NCBI GenBank assembly: GCA_964477085.1
Contig: CAYZDF010000007.1
Location: forward strand, 10,571-74,570
Length of the DNA stretch: 64,000 nucleotides
Source: Dichloromethanomonas sp964477085
Lineage (GTDB): Bacteria; Bacillota; Desulfitobacteriia; Desulfitobacteriales; Syntrophobotulaceae
Reading direction: 5' to 3'
Below are positions 1-8,342 of the stretch, piece by piece; within the stretch, counting starts at the first letter, position 1, and every line of letters starts with the position of its first letter. The translations under genes and the position numbers were made by a program. The notes under the pieces are model-generated. The model was not told where the DNA came from, did not search any database, and saw only the letters and a program-made list of their open reading frames with translations.

Positions 1-292
1 ACTCTTCTCCAAGCCAGTAGCCTATTTCTGCAGCTCGCCGGAAGATATCTCCCTGTGATTCAAAGCCTATCCCACCTACTGCTTGATCATTGACCACAAT
101 AGCAAAATTGGTCTGAGTGGCTTCCCCTGTCATTGACTTCAGCCAGTTATCAGCTGCAGCCTCACCGTACGGGTAAGGAAACCGATCTTTAACCATCATA
201 GCTATTTTAATGTTATCGGCATTTTTTATTAGAGAGGATTTATCTTCCCAGTGCCACTCCCTAAGAAGACAATTTTTAGTCACCATATTCAT
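1..292 (-). CDS. GNAT-family N-acetyltransferase (RimJ/RimL-like), C-terminus outside window
   Basis: The reverse strand reads open from an ATG at 292 to the window edge (97 codons, no stop), so the gene is cut by the boundary and not necessarily broken. A strong ribosome binding site, GGGAGGGGAT, lies about 6 bases before the ATG. The visible part includes the stretch GGIGFESQGDIFRRAAEIGYW, shortened here to its key motif AEIGYWLGE, which is typical of the acetyl-CoA-binding core of RimJ/RimL-like GNAT enzymes. These transfer an acetyl group from acetyl-CoA to an amine. The substrate cannot be told from this fragment. Confidence 0.75.
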   Translation of the reverse strand, partial: MNMVTKNCLLREWHWEDKSSLIKNADNIKIAMMVKDRFPYPYGEAAADNWLKSMTGEATQTNFAIVVNDQAVGGIGFESQGDIFRRAAEIGYWLGEE

Positions 293-319
293 CGTTATAT
301 CCCCTCCCGCAACCTCAAT

Positions 320-717
320 CTATGATCTGATCATGAAATTCTGCCTCTTTCCAAGCAGGATCTTTTCTAAGACATTCTGATTTAATTCACGCAGCGGTAA
401 CGGTTCTGCAGGAACAACATCCTTCTCCAGCAAGAATAGTTCCCACCAGCCTATATCCCACCACTGATTGAGCTTATAGCCTACCTTGTTAAAATAAGCA
501 ATTTCCGCAAACCCAAAATACTCATGGATCCCTACACTTTCAGGGTTGGGCAGACAGATACAGGAATAAGCATTTACAATAACCCTGATTCTTAAGGAAC
601 TAGAAAAGCTTCCGTTTCAAAGCTGACAGCTGAGTCAATAATGTAGTCAGCATATATGTCTATAATATCTTGCGCATCTTCTTCTCTCGCTAATCTTATT
701 CGCCCATGGCAGTGTTC
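320..717 (-). pseudogene. Decayed phosphinothricin-acetyltransferase-like GNAT gene with internal deletion
   Basis: The N-terminal and C-terminal parts of one GNAT protein are readable on the reverse strand, but the middle is missing. Near 699-600 the frame encodes IRLAREEDAQDIIDIYADYI followed by SFETEAF, a normal start for the PAT family, and then meets a TAA stop. Resuming in another frame from about 590 down to the stop at 320-322 is the family's C-terminus, with LPNPESVGIHEYFGF and WWDIGWWE. Roughly 80 central residues, including the acetyl-CoA loop, are gone. No initiation codon with a ribosome binding site remains. This is a remnant, not a functional enzyme. Confidence 0.75.
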
Positions 718-865
718 CTTTCTATTTCTTATATGGAATTATCTTGATATTTAGTACTTTATCCCATAAATTCTTCTTAGAAGACCTTGTCTTTGCTATT
801 AGGTACTATTAAATATTAGATAATGGCTATTCCAATATTAATTACATTTTTAAAAATGTCAGGTT

Positions 866-1591
866 CTAATTCTTTACGGGCTTATCATCGGTAGACCGAC
901 CATCCCCACTTACAGGGATCTCTTCTCCCAGGAAAGTAGGCTCTGGTTTGAGAACCTTAGCCATAAGAAAATCCTTGTTACGTGCCACCAGCTCTCTTAA
1001 TTCATATTGTGTCATGTAACGGTAGTTACGTTTGTCTGAATTTACCCCGTAAGCCTCGATTCCTAACTCCCGAGCGATAAATACGGCCCTCATGAGGTGA
1101 TATTCCTGGGTCACGATGATCAGCTTTCTCGCTTGAAAAATATCACGGGCCCGATAGATGCTTTCGTAAGTGCTGAATCCTGCGTGGTCCATAAACACAT
1201 CTTGACTTGGTACGTTCTTTGCTTTCAGGAAATCTTTCATGGCGTTAACTTCATCGTATTCCTTGCGGCCATGATCACCACTGACGATAATCTTCGGTGC
1301 CTTTCCCACGCGGTAAAGGTCGTACCCCACAGACAAACGGTCATTAAGGATATGTGAAACCGTTCCATCCGGAAAGACGTAAGCTCCGAGTACTAATACC
1401 GCATCAGCCTCAGGTATCTGATCGGGTGGTAAGATGTATCTTGATCCTATTTGTTTAACATAATTGTTAATTCCTAGGACGGCTATCAGTAAGATCATAC
1501 CGATGATGACTATGGATAATAGCATATATTTTATTCTTTTTTTCACGATAGTGTCCCTCATTTCATCGTAAGACTGAGCAAAACAGCCCAT
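866..1591 (-). CDS. SanA/YdcF-like DUF218 membrane-anchored protein
   Basis: This 241-residue protein has one hydrophobic segment at about residues 22-44 followed by a DUF218 domain: ADAVLVLGAYVFPDG, then a VSGDHG motif and an IVTQEYHLMRA motif near residue 160. The layout matches the SanA/YdcF family of single-span envelope proteins; E. coli SanA affects envelope permeability to vancomycin at high temperature. The biochemical activity of the family is not well defined. The start is uncertain: neither the ATG at 1591 nor the in-frame ATG at 1561 (MRDTIVKK) has a convincing ribosome binding site. The gene ends 32 bases after, and is probably transcribed with, the membrane gene upstream. Confidence 0.75.
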   Translation of the reverse strand: MGCFAQSYDEMRDTIVKKRIKYMLLSIVIIGMILLIAVLGINNYVKQIGSRYILPPDQIPEADAVLVLGAYVFPDGTVSHILNDRLSVGYDLYRVGKAPKIIVSGDHGRKEYDEVNAMKDFLKAKNVPSQDVFMDHAGFSTYESIYRARDIFQARKLIIVTQEYHLMRAVFIARELGIEAYGVNSDKRNYRYMTQYELRELVARNKDFLMAKVLKPEPTFLGEEIPVSGDGRSTDDKPVKN

Positions 1592-1622
1592 TCTCTATGC
1601 TTGTCTGTATAAGGCTTAGGTT

Positions 1623-2363
1623 TCACTCAATTTTCGCTTTCAATGTATGATAAAGCTCTCTTGTTTTCTCTTCTTCTTTAAAGTTAAATATCACTGTTTT
1701 ATCACTTTGAATAAGAATAAAGGGAGGATTTCGCCTATCCAGGAATAGTTTAACTCGGCCGAGCTCATCTAATTCAAAGTCGCCTTTGAGGATATGACCA
1801 AAATCAAAGCCATTTACCTTTTGAGCAACAGAAGGGAGATCGTCAAGCAACGATACCTCAGATATTTGCTGCAAAGGAACGGTCGTTCCATAGACCGCAT
1901 CGATTACAAGTTGATCTGTTCCGATGGTAATCTGAGGTTCCTTAGCTCCATAATATATCGTTCCAGCAGGGATGAGGAATATGACCAGCATCACCAGACA
2001 GATAATGAGGATCACGCTTTTCTTGGTTTTACCCTCAGGTGTCTGCGTATTATAGTCAAAACGCTGAGCTTTGATTAGCATCACCGGTATGATGATGAAT
2101 AAGGAACCTAAGGCGATGACGAAACCATAGAAAAATCCAAGGTAATTGAGTACAGTGCCAAGTAAGAGGATACCTGCTAAAAGAAAACAAAAATCCCCCA
2201 TAAAGCGACCGAGTCCTTCAATATCCATGTTCTTTTTTCTTTCCTCAGATGCTGTATTATAGCCTGAAATCAGCCAGTAGCATTTATAGTACTTGATGAG
2301 AACTCCCAGGAAAAACAGGAGAATGATAATGAAAGACATGAGGATCACTGCTGAATACGCCAT
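1623..2363 (-). CDS. DUF3784-type membrane protein with C-terminal PH-like domain
   Basis: The 246-residue product has an N-terminal hydrophobic helix, then a YYKCYWLISGYNT motif and a DIEGLGRFMG motif, which are characteristic of DUF3784 membrane proteins, followed by two more hydrophobic segments at about residues 55-95 and one at about 118-135. The last 100 residues are soluble and beta-rich and resemble a bacterial PH-like domain. The ribosome binding site GGAGGGAG sits about 7 bases before the ATG at 2363. No catalytic residues are evident; the function is unknown. The SanA-like gene follows on the same strand with a short gap. Confidence 0.7.
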   Translation of the reverse strand: MAYSAVILMSFIIILLFFLGVLIKYYKCYWLISGYNTASEERKKNMDIEGLGRFMGDFCFLLAGILLLGTVLNYLGFFYGFVIALGSLFIIIPVMLIKAQRFDYNTQTPEGKTKKSVILIICLVMLVIFLIPAGTIYYGAKEPQITIGTDQLVIDAVYGTTVPLQQISEVSLLDDLPSVAQKVNGFDFGHILKGDFELDELGRVKLFLDRRNPPFILIQSDKTVIFNFKEEEKTRELYHTLKAKIE

Positions 2364-2422
2364 AGTCTTCTCCCTCCCAATCTATGTACAGGTTATCGAT
2401 TTGCCCATCTTAGAGATTTAGA

Positions 2423-2902
2423 TCAGATCTCTAGCAACCTTGCCAGCAATTCTTCCGAAAGATCTTCTTCTGAGAATACTTCGATCCCATCCTGTCGAAG
2501 CATCTCGGCAGTTACCCCGCTTCCTTCCAGGATCACGTGACTGAAACCTCCGTCATAGATCTGATGAACGCCACACGAAGGGCTTCTTTCTTTAAGAATA
2601 GCGGCTTTGATGGGGAATATCTTGGTGAGTCTGTAAGTCTCTTGCGCACCTCGGATAAACTCTGGAGTTAAATCTACGCCATCTGTGTTTTCAGTCCTTG
2701 CCAATCCTGCAAGAACGTCTGAACCTGTCCCCCCGATAATTTCTACCGGTTTTCTGGGAGTCTTAAGACCGCCGAGCTGTTCAGGACAGACAGGCAGATA
2801 TTGACCCAAATGACTGTACTTCATCAGTAGTTCGTGTTGATTGTTTATGCTGCCATCATACTTGGCATGGATTCCTAATAGACAGGAACTAACAAGTATC
2901 AT
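2423..2902 (-). CDS. DUF523 family protein (YbbK-like)
   Basis: The 159-residue protein starts MILVSSCLLGIHAKYDG and carries PVCPEQLGGL and a later ERSPSCGVHQIYDG motif. These conserved cysteine-containing motifs define DUF523, a small cytoplasmic family whose function is not established; the cysteines suggest metal or redox chemistry, which is inference. Length is normal for the family. The ribosome binding site GAGGT lies about 6 bases upstream of the ATG at 2902. It is the first gene of a leftward run that continues into the DUF3784-type and SanA-like genes. Confidence 0.8.
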   Translation of the reverse strand: MILVSSCLLGIHAKYDGSINNQHELLMKYSHLGQYLPVCPEQLGGLKTPRKPVEIIGGTGSDVLAGLARTENTDGVDLTPEFIRGAQETYRLTKIFPIKAAILKERSPSCGVHQIYDGGFSHVILEGSGVTAEMLRQDGIEVFSEEDLSEELLARLLEI

Positions 2903-3069
2903 TTATTTACCTCACTTCAAACATTTCAATTCATCAGTTAGATATTAGTATTGAATTAGTTATATATAATAATGAATTTCACTAAGCTGACTTCTAAATT
3001 TAATAAGGAATTATCTTAATTAGGTTGCTTCTTTTATAAGAAGAACAGAAAAAGAACAGATGATAGACC

Positions 3070-3861
3070 TTAGCGATAAACACTGGCAATAAGATTGGCT
3101 GCCGGCAAAAATAGGATCTGGCCAAGCAGCGTTCCTATGATTTTGGTGGCGATCAGGAGTACCACCAAGGCCTTGACATCCTCATAAGGTCTCTTCCCAC
3201 GAAGAGCCTGATCGGTGATGATCGCTGACTTCGGGTCAATAAACAGTGTTAATAGGATGGTCGCTATCCCGTTGATCATGCCCGAAGAAGCAGCCGCAGC
3301 CAATCGATGTTCTTCGGCTACCAGAATTGCAGAATAGTTAGCAGCCAGAACGCCAATGGTATAGATACCCGTTACCATGGCGTGCAAGAGAAGCAGCCTC
3401 TTGGGTATCTCTCTGTACCTGAGTCGTTGCAGCATGGTCTTTTTCGGTCGGGCTGCTCTCTGAACCATGCGTTTGATGTTATTGACATGCAGAGCTTCTA
3501 CGACCAGAGAAGGAACCGACCCAGTAGTCTCCAATTTTCTGACAGCTGCTTCAAAGATTCTTGAGAATGTGGGTATGAGAATCACTCCGGATACTGTTCC
3601 GACGGTGGCCGCCAGGATTATTTTGCGCATATCCAGGATGGGGTCAATCCCTTCAGCGATGCTTAATCCGATAATGCCTCCAATCAGAGGAGCCTGAAAG
3701 GTATTTGCTGTTCTTGAGACCAGGACGAAGAGGTTAAACAAGGAAAAAGAAAGAGCCACTTGCTTGCTTTTTACCGAATTGAGGCGTACGGAATAAGCTA
3801 AGGTATCGATGAGGTGGATAATAACTGTGAGGACAAAAAGCTGAATCAGACTGTTATCCAT
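3070..3861 (-). CDS. amj: Amj-family (DUF2837) lipid II flippase-like membrane protein
   Basis: The 263-residue protein is strongly hydrophobic with six or more predicted spans and the N-terminal signature HLIDTLAYSVRLNSVK, followed by SRTANTFQAPLIGG. These fit the Amj family (formerly DUF2837). In Bacillus subtilis Amj flips the peptidoglycan precursor lipid II across the membrane as a back-up to MurJ. I chose the ATG at 3861 over the in-frame start nine codons upstream because AAGGGGG lies 5-6 bases before it. The gene stands alone between two intergenic gaps. Assignment to the family is firm; the activity in this organism is inferred from homology. Confidence 0.8.
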   Translation of the reverse strand: MDNSLIQLFVLTVIIHLIDTLAYSVRLNSVKSKQVALSFSLFNLFVLVSRTANTFQAPLIGGIIGLSIAEGIDPILDMRKIILAATVGTVSGVILIPTFSRIFEAAVRKLETTGSVPSLVVEALHVNNIKRMVQRAARPKKTMLQRLRYREIPKRLLLLHAMVTGIYTIGVLAANYSAILVAEEHRLAAAASSGMINGIATILLTLFIDPKSAIITDQALRGKRPYEDVKALVVLLIATKIIGTLLGQILFLPAANLIASVYR

Positions 3862-3962
3862 TATATCCCCCTTATTTGATTCAATCACTTTATATCTTTA
3901 AAACACTATGTTAACGTAAGCTCTTTAGACCCTTAGTTTAATGCCCTTCTTTATCCTATTGA

Positions 3963-4235
3963 TTACCAAAGATAATAAAGACAAATCACATTCAGAATGA
4001 TCAATACTGGTATCCCGATGGTGAATTTCCGATGCTGAGTCTTATGTCTAAAAAGCTGCATACCCAGGTATACTCCCGAAGCTCCCCCTAATAGGCCAAA
4101 GATAAAGAACCTGCTTTCAGGAATGCGCCATTTTCTGCGCTTAGCCTTGAGTTTATCTACACCGACCGTGAGGAAGCTCAAGGCGTTAATGACTAAAATA
4201 TAGATCAAAAAATAAGATTGCAGGTCACTTTTCAC
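3963..4235 (-). CDS. DUF1294 family small membrane protein
   Basis: The 90-residue protein has two or three hydrophobic helices with the DUF1294 pattern: VDKLKAKRRKWRIPES, then GLLGGASGVYLGM and a basic FRHKTQHRKF loop. It is of normal length for the family, whose function is unknown. Translation starts with GTG at 4235, supported by GGAGG nine bases upstream. It lies between the amj-like gene and a 430-base gap. Confidence 0.8.
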   Translation of the reverse strand: MKSDLQSYFLIYILVINALSFLTVGVDKLKAKRRKWRIPESRFFIFGLLGGASGVYLGMQLFRHKTQHRKFTIGIPVLIILNVICLYYLW

Positions 4236-4667
4236 TCTAAAGTCCTCCGTATCCTATGACTTTAAGTAAGTGTTCCCGTAGTGTTCCGTTGGGAATATCC
4301 TTCTGAAGCTATATTTCAACTTCAACTCTGGTGTATATCGTAATTCATCCTATAAATACCTGCAATAAAGGTCAAGGAATGAAAATACTAATTTTTAATG
4401 ATTTAATTATATGATTTGACCTCTCAGCATACTCTGAAGGGTTTTGTTATTGATTATATTTATTTTTATATTTTTTCCATACTATCATAGATTTAGTTTT
4501 TAAGTCACAAAAATGGTTATTACTGTCTGCATGTCCAGCATTTTGCTAAGGAAAAAGTGGTAATGCTCACTTATACTAGAGACATCTTCGATTTGTATAC
4601 AGATTGTCGGTTATGGTGACGGTTTAGTGCCATGATGTTATTTGAGCATTTCAATCTTTGAAAGGAT
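4236..4667. other. Intergenic region of about 430 bases without a recognised gene
   Basis: This AT-rich stretch separates the leftward DUF1294 gene from the rightward NlpC/P60 gene. It holds a short inverted repeat near 4272-4296 (arms GTTCCC and GGGAAT) and a TATACT-like box near 4573, but no convincing paired promoter. I looked for a c-di-AMP (ydaO) riboswitch, which often precedes cell-wall hydrolases, and did not see its conserved blocks. No ORF with a ribosome binding site was found. Confidence 0.5.
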
Positions 4668-5453
4668 GTGCAGATTATTAAATTACTTTACTCGATTATT
4701 ATTTCTCTGATGCTGACTCTGACGTTGGTTGTAGAATTGGTTAATCCACAGGCCACATTTGCTAAAAATGCTTTTAAGGATCAATCAGAGCTGTCGCGCC
4801 AAGCACTTGTATTAGAGGATGTCCCTGACATGATCTCAGATAAAGAGCTTAAGCCAAAAGCAGCAGAATCCCTAAATGCTGAGCAAACAAAAACGGAAGT
4901 GAAAACAGCTCCAACTGCAAGTTCGAAATCTAAAACAACCACTAAGATTGCTTCCACCTCACCAACTCAAAGAGCTACATCTACCCCGGCACCTTCCCGG
5001 CAAACCGCACCAAAGACTACCACAAAAGCCACTTCCACCAAGACAGCCTCGGCTACTTCAACTACCACTACCAAATCTACCACAACCAGTAAAGCTGCCT
5101 CTATTATTCATACTGCCAAACAGTATATCGGCGTCAAATATGTGTGGGGTGGTACGACACCTTCCGGATTTGATTGCTCAGGTTATATGAAATATGTGTA
5201 TGCTAAGCATGGTATCACACTTCCACGTGTTTCCCGTGATCAATATAACGTTGGTCAACCAGTATCCTATAGTAATCTGAAGCCTGCGGATCTTGTTTTT
5301 TTCTCATTAGATGGAGATAAAGTAACTGATCATGTGGGCATGTACATCGGAGGCGGCCAATTCATTCATGCTTCTTCAACTAAAGGGGTAACGATCAGCA
5401 CCATGAGTTCTTACTGGAAATCAAAGTACCTGGGTGCCAGGAGAGTATTATAA
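4668..5453 (+). CDS. Secreted NlpC/P60 cell-wall endopeptidase
   Basis: The 261-residue product begins with a hydrophobic signal segment ending near NPQATFA (about residue 32). Residues 60-145 form a low-complexity linker rich in Thr, Ser, Ala, Pro and Lys. The C-terminal 110 residues are an NlpC/P60 domain with the catalytic cysteine in GFDCSGYMKYVY, the catalytic histidine in DHVGMYIGG, and a third polar residue in FIHASS. Such enzymes cut peptide cross-links of peptidoglycan outside the cell. The GTG start at 4668 is odd: GAAAGGA is only one or two bases from it, and an in-frame TGA just upstream rules out extension. Confidence 0.88.
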   Translation: MQIIKLLYSIIISLMLTLTLVVELVNPQATFAKNAFKDQSELSRQALVLEDVPDMISDKELKPKAAESLNAEQTKTEVKTAPTASSKSKTTTKIASTSPTQRATSTPAPSRQTAPKTTTKATSTKTASATSTTTTKSTTTSKAASIIHTAKQYIGVKYVWGGTTPSGFDCSGYMKYVYAKHGITLPRVSRDQYNVGQPVSYSNLKPADLVFFSLDGDKVTDHVGMYIGGGQFIHASSTKGVTISTMSSYWKSKYLGARRVL

Positions 5454-5570
5454 TTAAACATAATTCTATTTATTTAGATAAATTTCGAAGTGTTTTTTGA
5501 ATATACATTATGATCTCATCTAATTTGAATTAAAATTTGTTAATAATTACTCGTTATCTGATCGTTAGCT

Positions 5571-5599
5571 TTGACATTTTTCATTTTTTTGGTTATACT
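5571..5599 (+). promoter_or_regulatory. Sigma-A-type promoter for the zinc-ribbon protein gene
   Basis: A perfect TTGACA (5571-5576) and TATACT (5594-5599) are separated by 17 bases. The predicted transcript start near 5606 leaves a leader of about 115 bases before the start codon at 5723. The leader contains a short hairpin with arms GGGAAG and CTTCCC at about 5665-5688. Confidence 0.75.
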
Positions 5600-5722
5600 A
5601 TACTAAGCTCGTTAGTTCTTGTGGATAGATTTTAGGAAGACCTTCTCGATTGCCTCAGGCTCAGGGAAGATGTCGAACGAACTTCCCATGTGGCGGGTAA
5701 TAAAAAATCAGGAGGTCATTAC

Positions 5723-6019
5723 ATGTATAATGACAAAACTCTAAGTTGCAAAGAATGTGGCCGTGAATTTACTTTCTCTGCATCAGAACAAGAATTCTAT
5801 GCTGAAAAAGGTTTCACAAACGAACCAGGTCGTTGCCCTGAGTGTCGTGCAGCCAGAAAACAGCAAAGCCGTGGCGGTTATTCACGTCCACAACGTGAAA
5901 TGTTCCCTGCAGTTTGCTCAGCTTGTGGCAAAGAAACCACAGTTCCTTTCCAACCTACCGGTGACAAACCCGTTTACTGTCGCGATTGCTATCAACCACG
6001 TTCCAGAAACAACTGGTAA
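5723..6019 (+). CDS. Small zinc-ribbon protein (two CxxC-pair modules)
   Basis: The 98-residue protein contains a first zinc-ribbon with CKECGREFTF and CPECRAARK and a second with CSACGKETTVPF and CRDCYQP. Each has two CxxC pairs, as in the zf-trcl / CxxC-x17-CxxC family. The middle is rich in Gly, Arg and Ser, which suggests nucleic-acid contact, though that is inference. The ATG at 5723 follows AGGAGG at 5710-5715; an in-frame GTG at 5690 lacks such a site. Family members are often highly expressed and appear near cold-shock genes. The strong promoter, long leader and strong terminator indicate a single-gene transcript. Confidence 0.85.
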   Translation: MYNDKTLSCKECGREFTFSASEQEFYAEKGFTNEPGRCPECRAARKQQSRGGYSRPQREMFPAVCSACGKETTVPFQPTGDKPVYCRDCYQPRSRNNW

Positions 6020-6031
6020 ATTGTTAGCAAG

Positions 6032-6064
6032 ACCCTCCCGGTATCTAAGCCGGGAGGGTTTTTA
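6032..6064 (+). terminator. Intrinsic terminator after the zinc-ribbon gene
   Basis: The arms ACCCTCCCGG and CCGGGAGGGT form a perfect GC-rich hairpin with a short loop, followed immediately by a T-run. It lies 12 bases after the stop codon. Confidence 0.92.
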
Positions 6065-6127
6065 TGTTTATATTATATTTTGGGTCCCTGTATTTTATTT
6101 TACAAGAGCCTATATTAAATATATTCT

Positions 6128-6157
6128 TTGCAATCCTTCTAAGCTTTGGGTTATAAT
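6128..6157 (+). promoter_or_regulatory. Possible sigma-A promoter for the ABC-F gene
   Basis: TTGCAA (6128-6133) and TATAAT (6152-6157) are spaced 18 bases apart, about 48 bases before the ABC-F start codon. The -35 box is imperfect. Confidence 0.5.
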
Positions 6158-6204
6158 TTTGATTTGGGTAAGATTTAAACTTATACATGTAAAGGAAGAA
6201 TTCA

Positions 6205-7836
6205 ATGATTAGTACCGAACGACTCACTCTCCGTTTTGGGAAAAGAGCACTATTTGAGGATGTCAATGTTAAGTTTACGCCTGGGAATTGTTATGGTTTA
6301 ATTGGAGCTAATGGTTCCGGGAAGTCAACCTTTCTTAAAATATTATCGGGTGAGATTGAGCCTTCCAAAGGGGATGTCATCATAACCCCGGGCGAAAGGA
6401 TTGCAGTGCTTAAACAGGACCATTTTGAGTTTGAAAAATATGATGTCTTGAATACTGTTATTATGGGGCATCGAAGACTCTATGACATTATGGTGGAGAA
6501 AGACAGCTTGTATGCTAAACCTGATTTTTCAGAAGAAGATGGGCTTAAAGCTTCCGAACTTGAGGGCGAATTCGCCGAACTCAATGGCTGGCAGGCTGAA
6601 GCAGAAGCAGCTGAACTTTTAATGGGTCTGGGCATCCCCAAAGATCTTCACGACAAAAAAATGGAAGAAGTCGATGGTAACCAAAAAGTGCGAGTTCTTC
6701 TGGCCCAATCACTTTTTGGCAACCCGAATATCCTTCTATTAGACGAGCCCACCAACCACTTAGACCTCCAATCCAAGATGTGGCTGGAAAATTTTCTGCT
6801 TAACTTTGAGAGTACGGTCATCGTGGTTTCCCATGATCGTCATTTTTTAAATAAAGTATGTACGCATATTGTTGATATCGACTTTGGCAAAATCCAAATG
6901 TATGTGGGCAATTACGATTTCTGGTATGAATCCAGCCAACTAGCTTTAAGGCTGATGCGCGAAGCCAATAAGAAAAAGGAAGATAAGATTGTCGAATTAC
7001 AAAAGTTTATTCAGCGATTCAGTTCCAATGCTTCCAAAGCCAAACAAGCTACTTCCCGCAAGAAACTGCTTGAGAAGATTACCCTGGATGATATTAGGCC
7101 ATCCTCCCGTAAATATCCTTATATTGCTTTCACACCTGACCGTGAGGCCGGAAATAATCTTCTCTCCGTTCAGAATCTTTCTTATAGTATAGATGGTGAA
7201 AAAGTACTTGATGATGTTTCTTTTATGGTCAATAAAGGTGATAAGATCGCTTTCGTCGGTTCTCATGAGAATGCCAAGACTGCTTTGTTCCGAGTGCTTA
7301 TGGGTGAAATTGAAGCTGACAGTGGCGAATATAACTGGGGTATAACCACGACTCAGGCTTATTTTCCCAAAGATAACACGACGTATTTTGACACAGACCT
7401 GAGTTTGGTGGATTGGCTGAGACAGTATTCCAGGGATCCGGATGAATCGTATGTCAGAGGCTTTCTAGGCAGGATGCTCTTTTCTGGCGATGAATCCCTT
7501 AAATCCGCCAACGTGATCTCGGGTGGAGAAAAGGTCCGGTGTATGCTCTCCAGGATGATGCTCAGTGGAGCCAATGTTCTCCTCTTGGATGAACCAACCA
7601 ACCACCTGGATTTAGAATCTATCACTGCTCTGAATAACGGCTTAACCGACTTTAATGGAACCATCCTCTTCGTTTCCCAGGATCATCAATTTGTGCAGAC
7701 CATTGCCAATCGTATCATCGAAATCACTCCTAAAGGTCTGGTCGACAGACAGATGGCTTATGATGAGTACCTTGAGGATAATAATGTTAAGGCCCTGCTG
7801 CAGGAGCTTAAAACACCCAATAATCTATATGCTTAA
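6205..7836 (+). CDS. ABC-F family ATPase (YkpA/YbiT-like)
   Basis: The 543-residue protein has two ATP-binding domains and no membrane domain, the ABC-F pattern. Domain 1 has Walker A GANGSGKST (about residues 34-42) and Walker B ILLLDEPTNHLDL; its signature is DGNQK instead of LSGGQ. Domain 2 has signature ISGGEKVRCML and Walker B LLLDEPTNHLD, but its P-loop reads VGSHENAKTALF, lacking the usual Gly-Lys pair. The linker between the domains is charged and helical. Opening MISTERLTLRFGKRALFEDV fits the YkpA/YbiT branch. ABC-F proteins act on ribosomes; whether this one protects against antibiotics or tunes translation is unknown. AAGGAAG precedes the ATG. Confidence 0.88.
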   Translation: MISTERLTLRFGKRALFEDVNVKFTPGNCYGLIGANGSGKSTFLKILSGEIEPSKGDVIITPGERIAVLKQDHFEFEKYDVLNTVIMGHRRLYDIMVEKDSLYAKPDFSEEDGLKASELEGEFAELNGWQAEAEAAELLMGLGIPKDLHDKKMEEVDGNQKVRVLLAQSLFGNPNILLLDEPTNHLDLQSKMWLENFLLNFESTVIVVSHDRHFLNKVCTHIVDIDFGKIQMYVGNYDFWYESSQLALRLMREANKKKEDKIVELQKFIQRFSSNASKAKQATSRKKLLEKITLDDIRPSSRKYPYIAFTPDREAGNNLLSVQNLSYSIDGEKVLDDVSFMVNKGDKIAFVGSHENAKTALFRVLMGEIEADSGEYNWGITTTQAYFPKDNTTYFDTDLSLVDWLRQYSRDPDESYVRGFLGRMLFSGDESLKSANVISGGEKVRCMLSRMMLSGANVLLLDEPTNHLDLESITALNNGLTDFNGTILFVSQDHQFVQTIANRIIEITPKGLVDRQMAYDEYLEDNNVKALLQELKTPNNLYA

Positions 7837-7885
7837 GCATATTACTTGATTTATAAAGGGACTATATCACAACTTAGCCCAGATG

Positions 7886-7912
7886 AAAGGCGTCAATCTG
7901 ACGTCTTTTTTT
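7886..7912 (+). terminator. Intrinsic terminator after the ABC-F gene
   Basis: AAAGGCGTCA and TGACGTCTTT form a hairpin with a three-base loop followed by seven T residues. It sits about 50 bases after the stop codon and directly before the end of the convergent gtrA-like gene. Confidence 0.85.
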
Positions 7913-7913
7913 G

Positions 7914-8342
7914 TTATTCCTGATAATCCCTGGAGGAAACTGCGAAAATGACTTGACGATAGAGCATAAAGTTCCAGACGGTGATGAGGGCCATGGAGAT
8001 GAGTTTGGCGATGATATCCAGCAGTCCCCATCTCACCAGGGTATAAATGAAATAAGTGCTAAAAAACAGGTTAAATAAAAATAGCATGATGTATAAGACC
8101 AGGCTGCGATTAACCTCAGCCCGACTTTGAAAAGCCCATACTTTGTTCAGAAAAAAGTTTAGTATGGCAGCAAGGACAACCGCAGCTATGTTGGAAAGAT
8201 CAAGCCTGAGCTGAATCACTCTGACAAGAAGAGTGAAAAGTAAAACCTCACATAATGCAGTTGAGCCGCCTACCACCAAATACTTAACGAATTGTCTATG
8301 CGTTTCGTTTATACTTTTCCACTTTGGAATATTTTCGATCAT
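7914..8342 (-). CDS. GtrA-family membrane protein (putative bactoprenol-linked sugar flippase)
   Basis: The 142-residue protein has four hydrophobic segments and the GtrA signature near its start, QFVKYLVVGGSTALCEVLLF, with LNFFLNKVWAF after the second helix. GtrA proteins are thought to flip undecaprenyl-phosphate sugars across the membrane. The start at 8342 is supported by AAAGGA seven bases upstream. Its first 47 bases overlap the end of the glycosyltransferase gene in another frame, so the two are translationally linked. With the glycosyltransferase and the divergent polytopic protein it forms a plausible three-part sugar-decoration system. Confidence 0.88.
   Translation of the reverse strand: MIENIPKWKSINETHRQFVKYLVVGGSTALCEVLLFTLLVRVIQLRLDLSNIAAVVLAAILNFFLNKVWAFQSRAEVNRSLVLYIMLFLFNLFFSTYFIYTLVRWGLLDIIAKLISMALITVWNFMLYRQVIFAVSSRDYQE

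Noticed and set aside
4236..4667. c-di-AMP (ydaO) riboswitch before the NlpC/P60 gene
   Set aside because: The context is typical but the conserved blocks of the class are not present.
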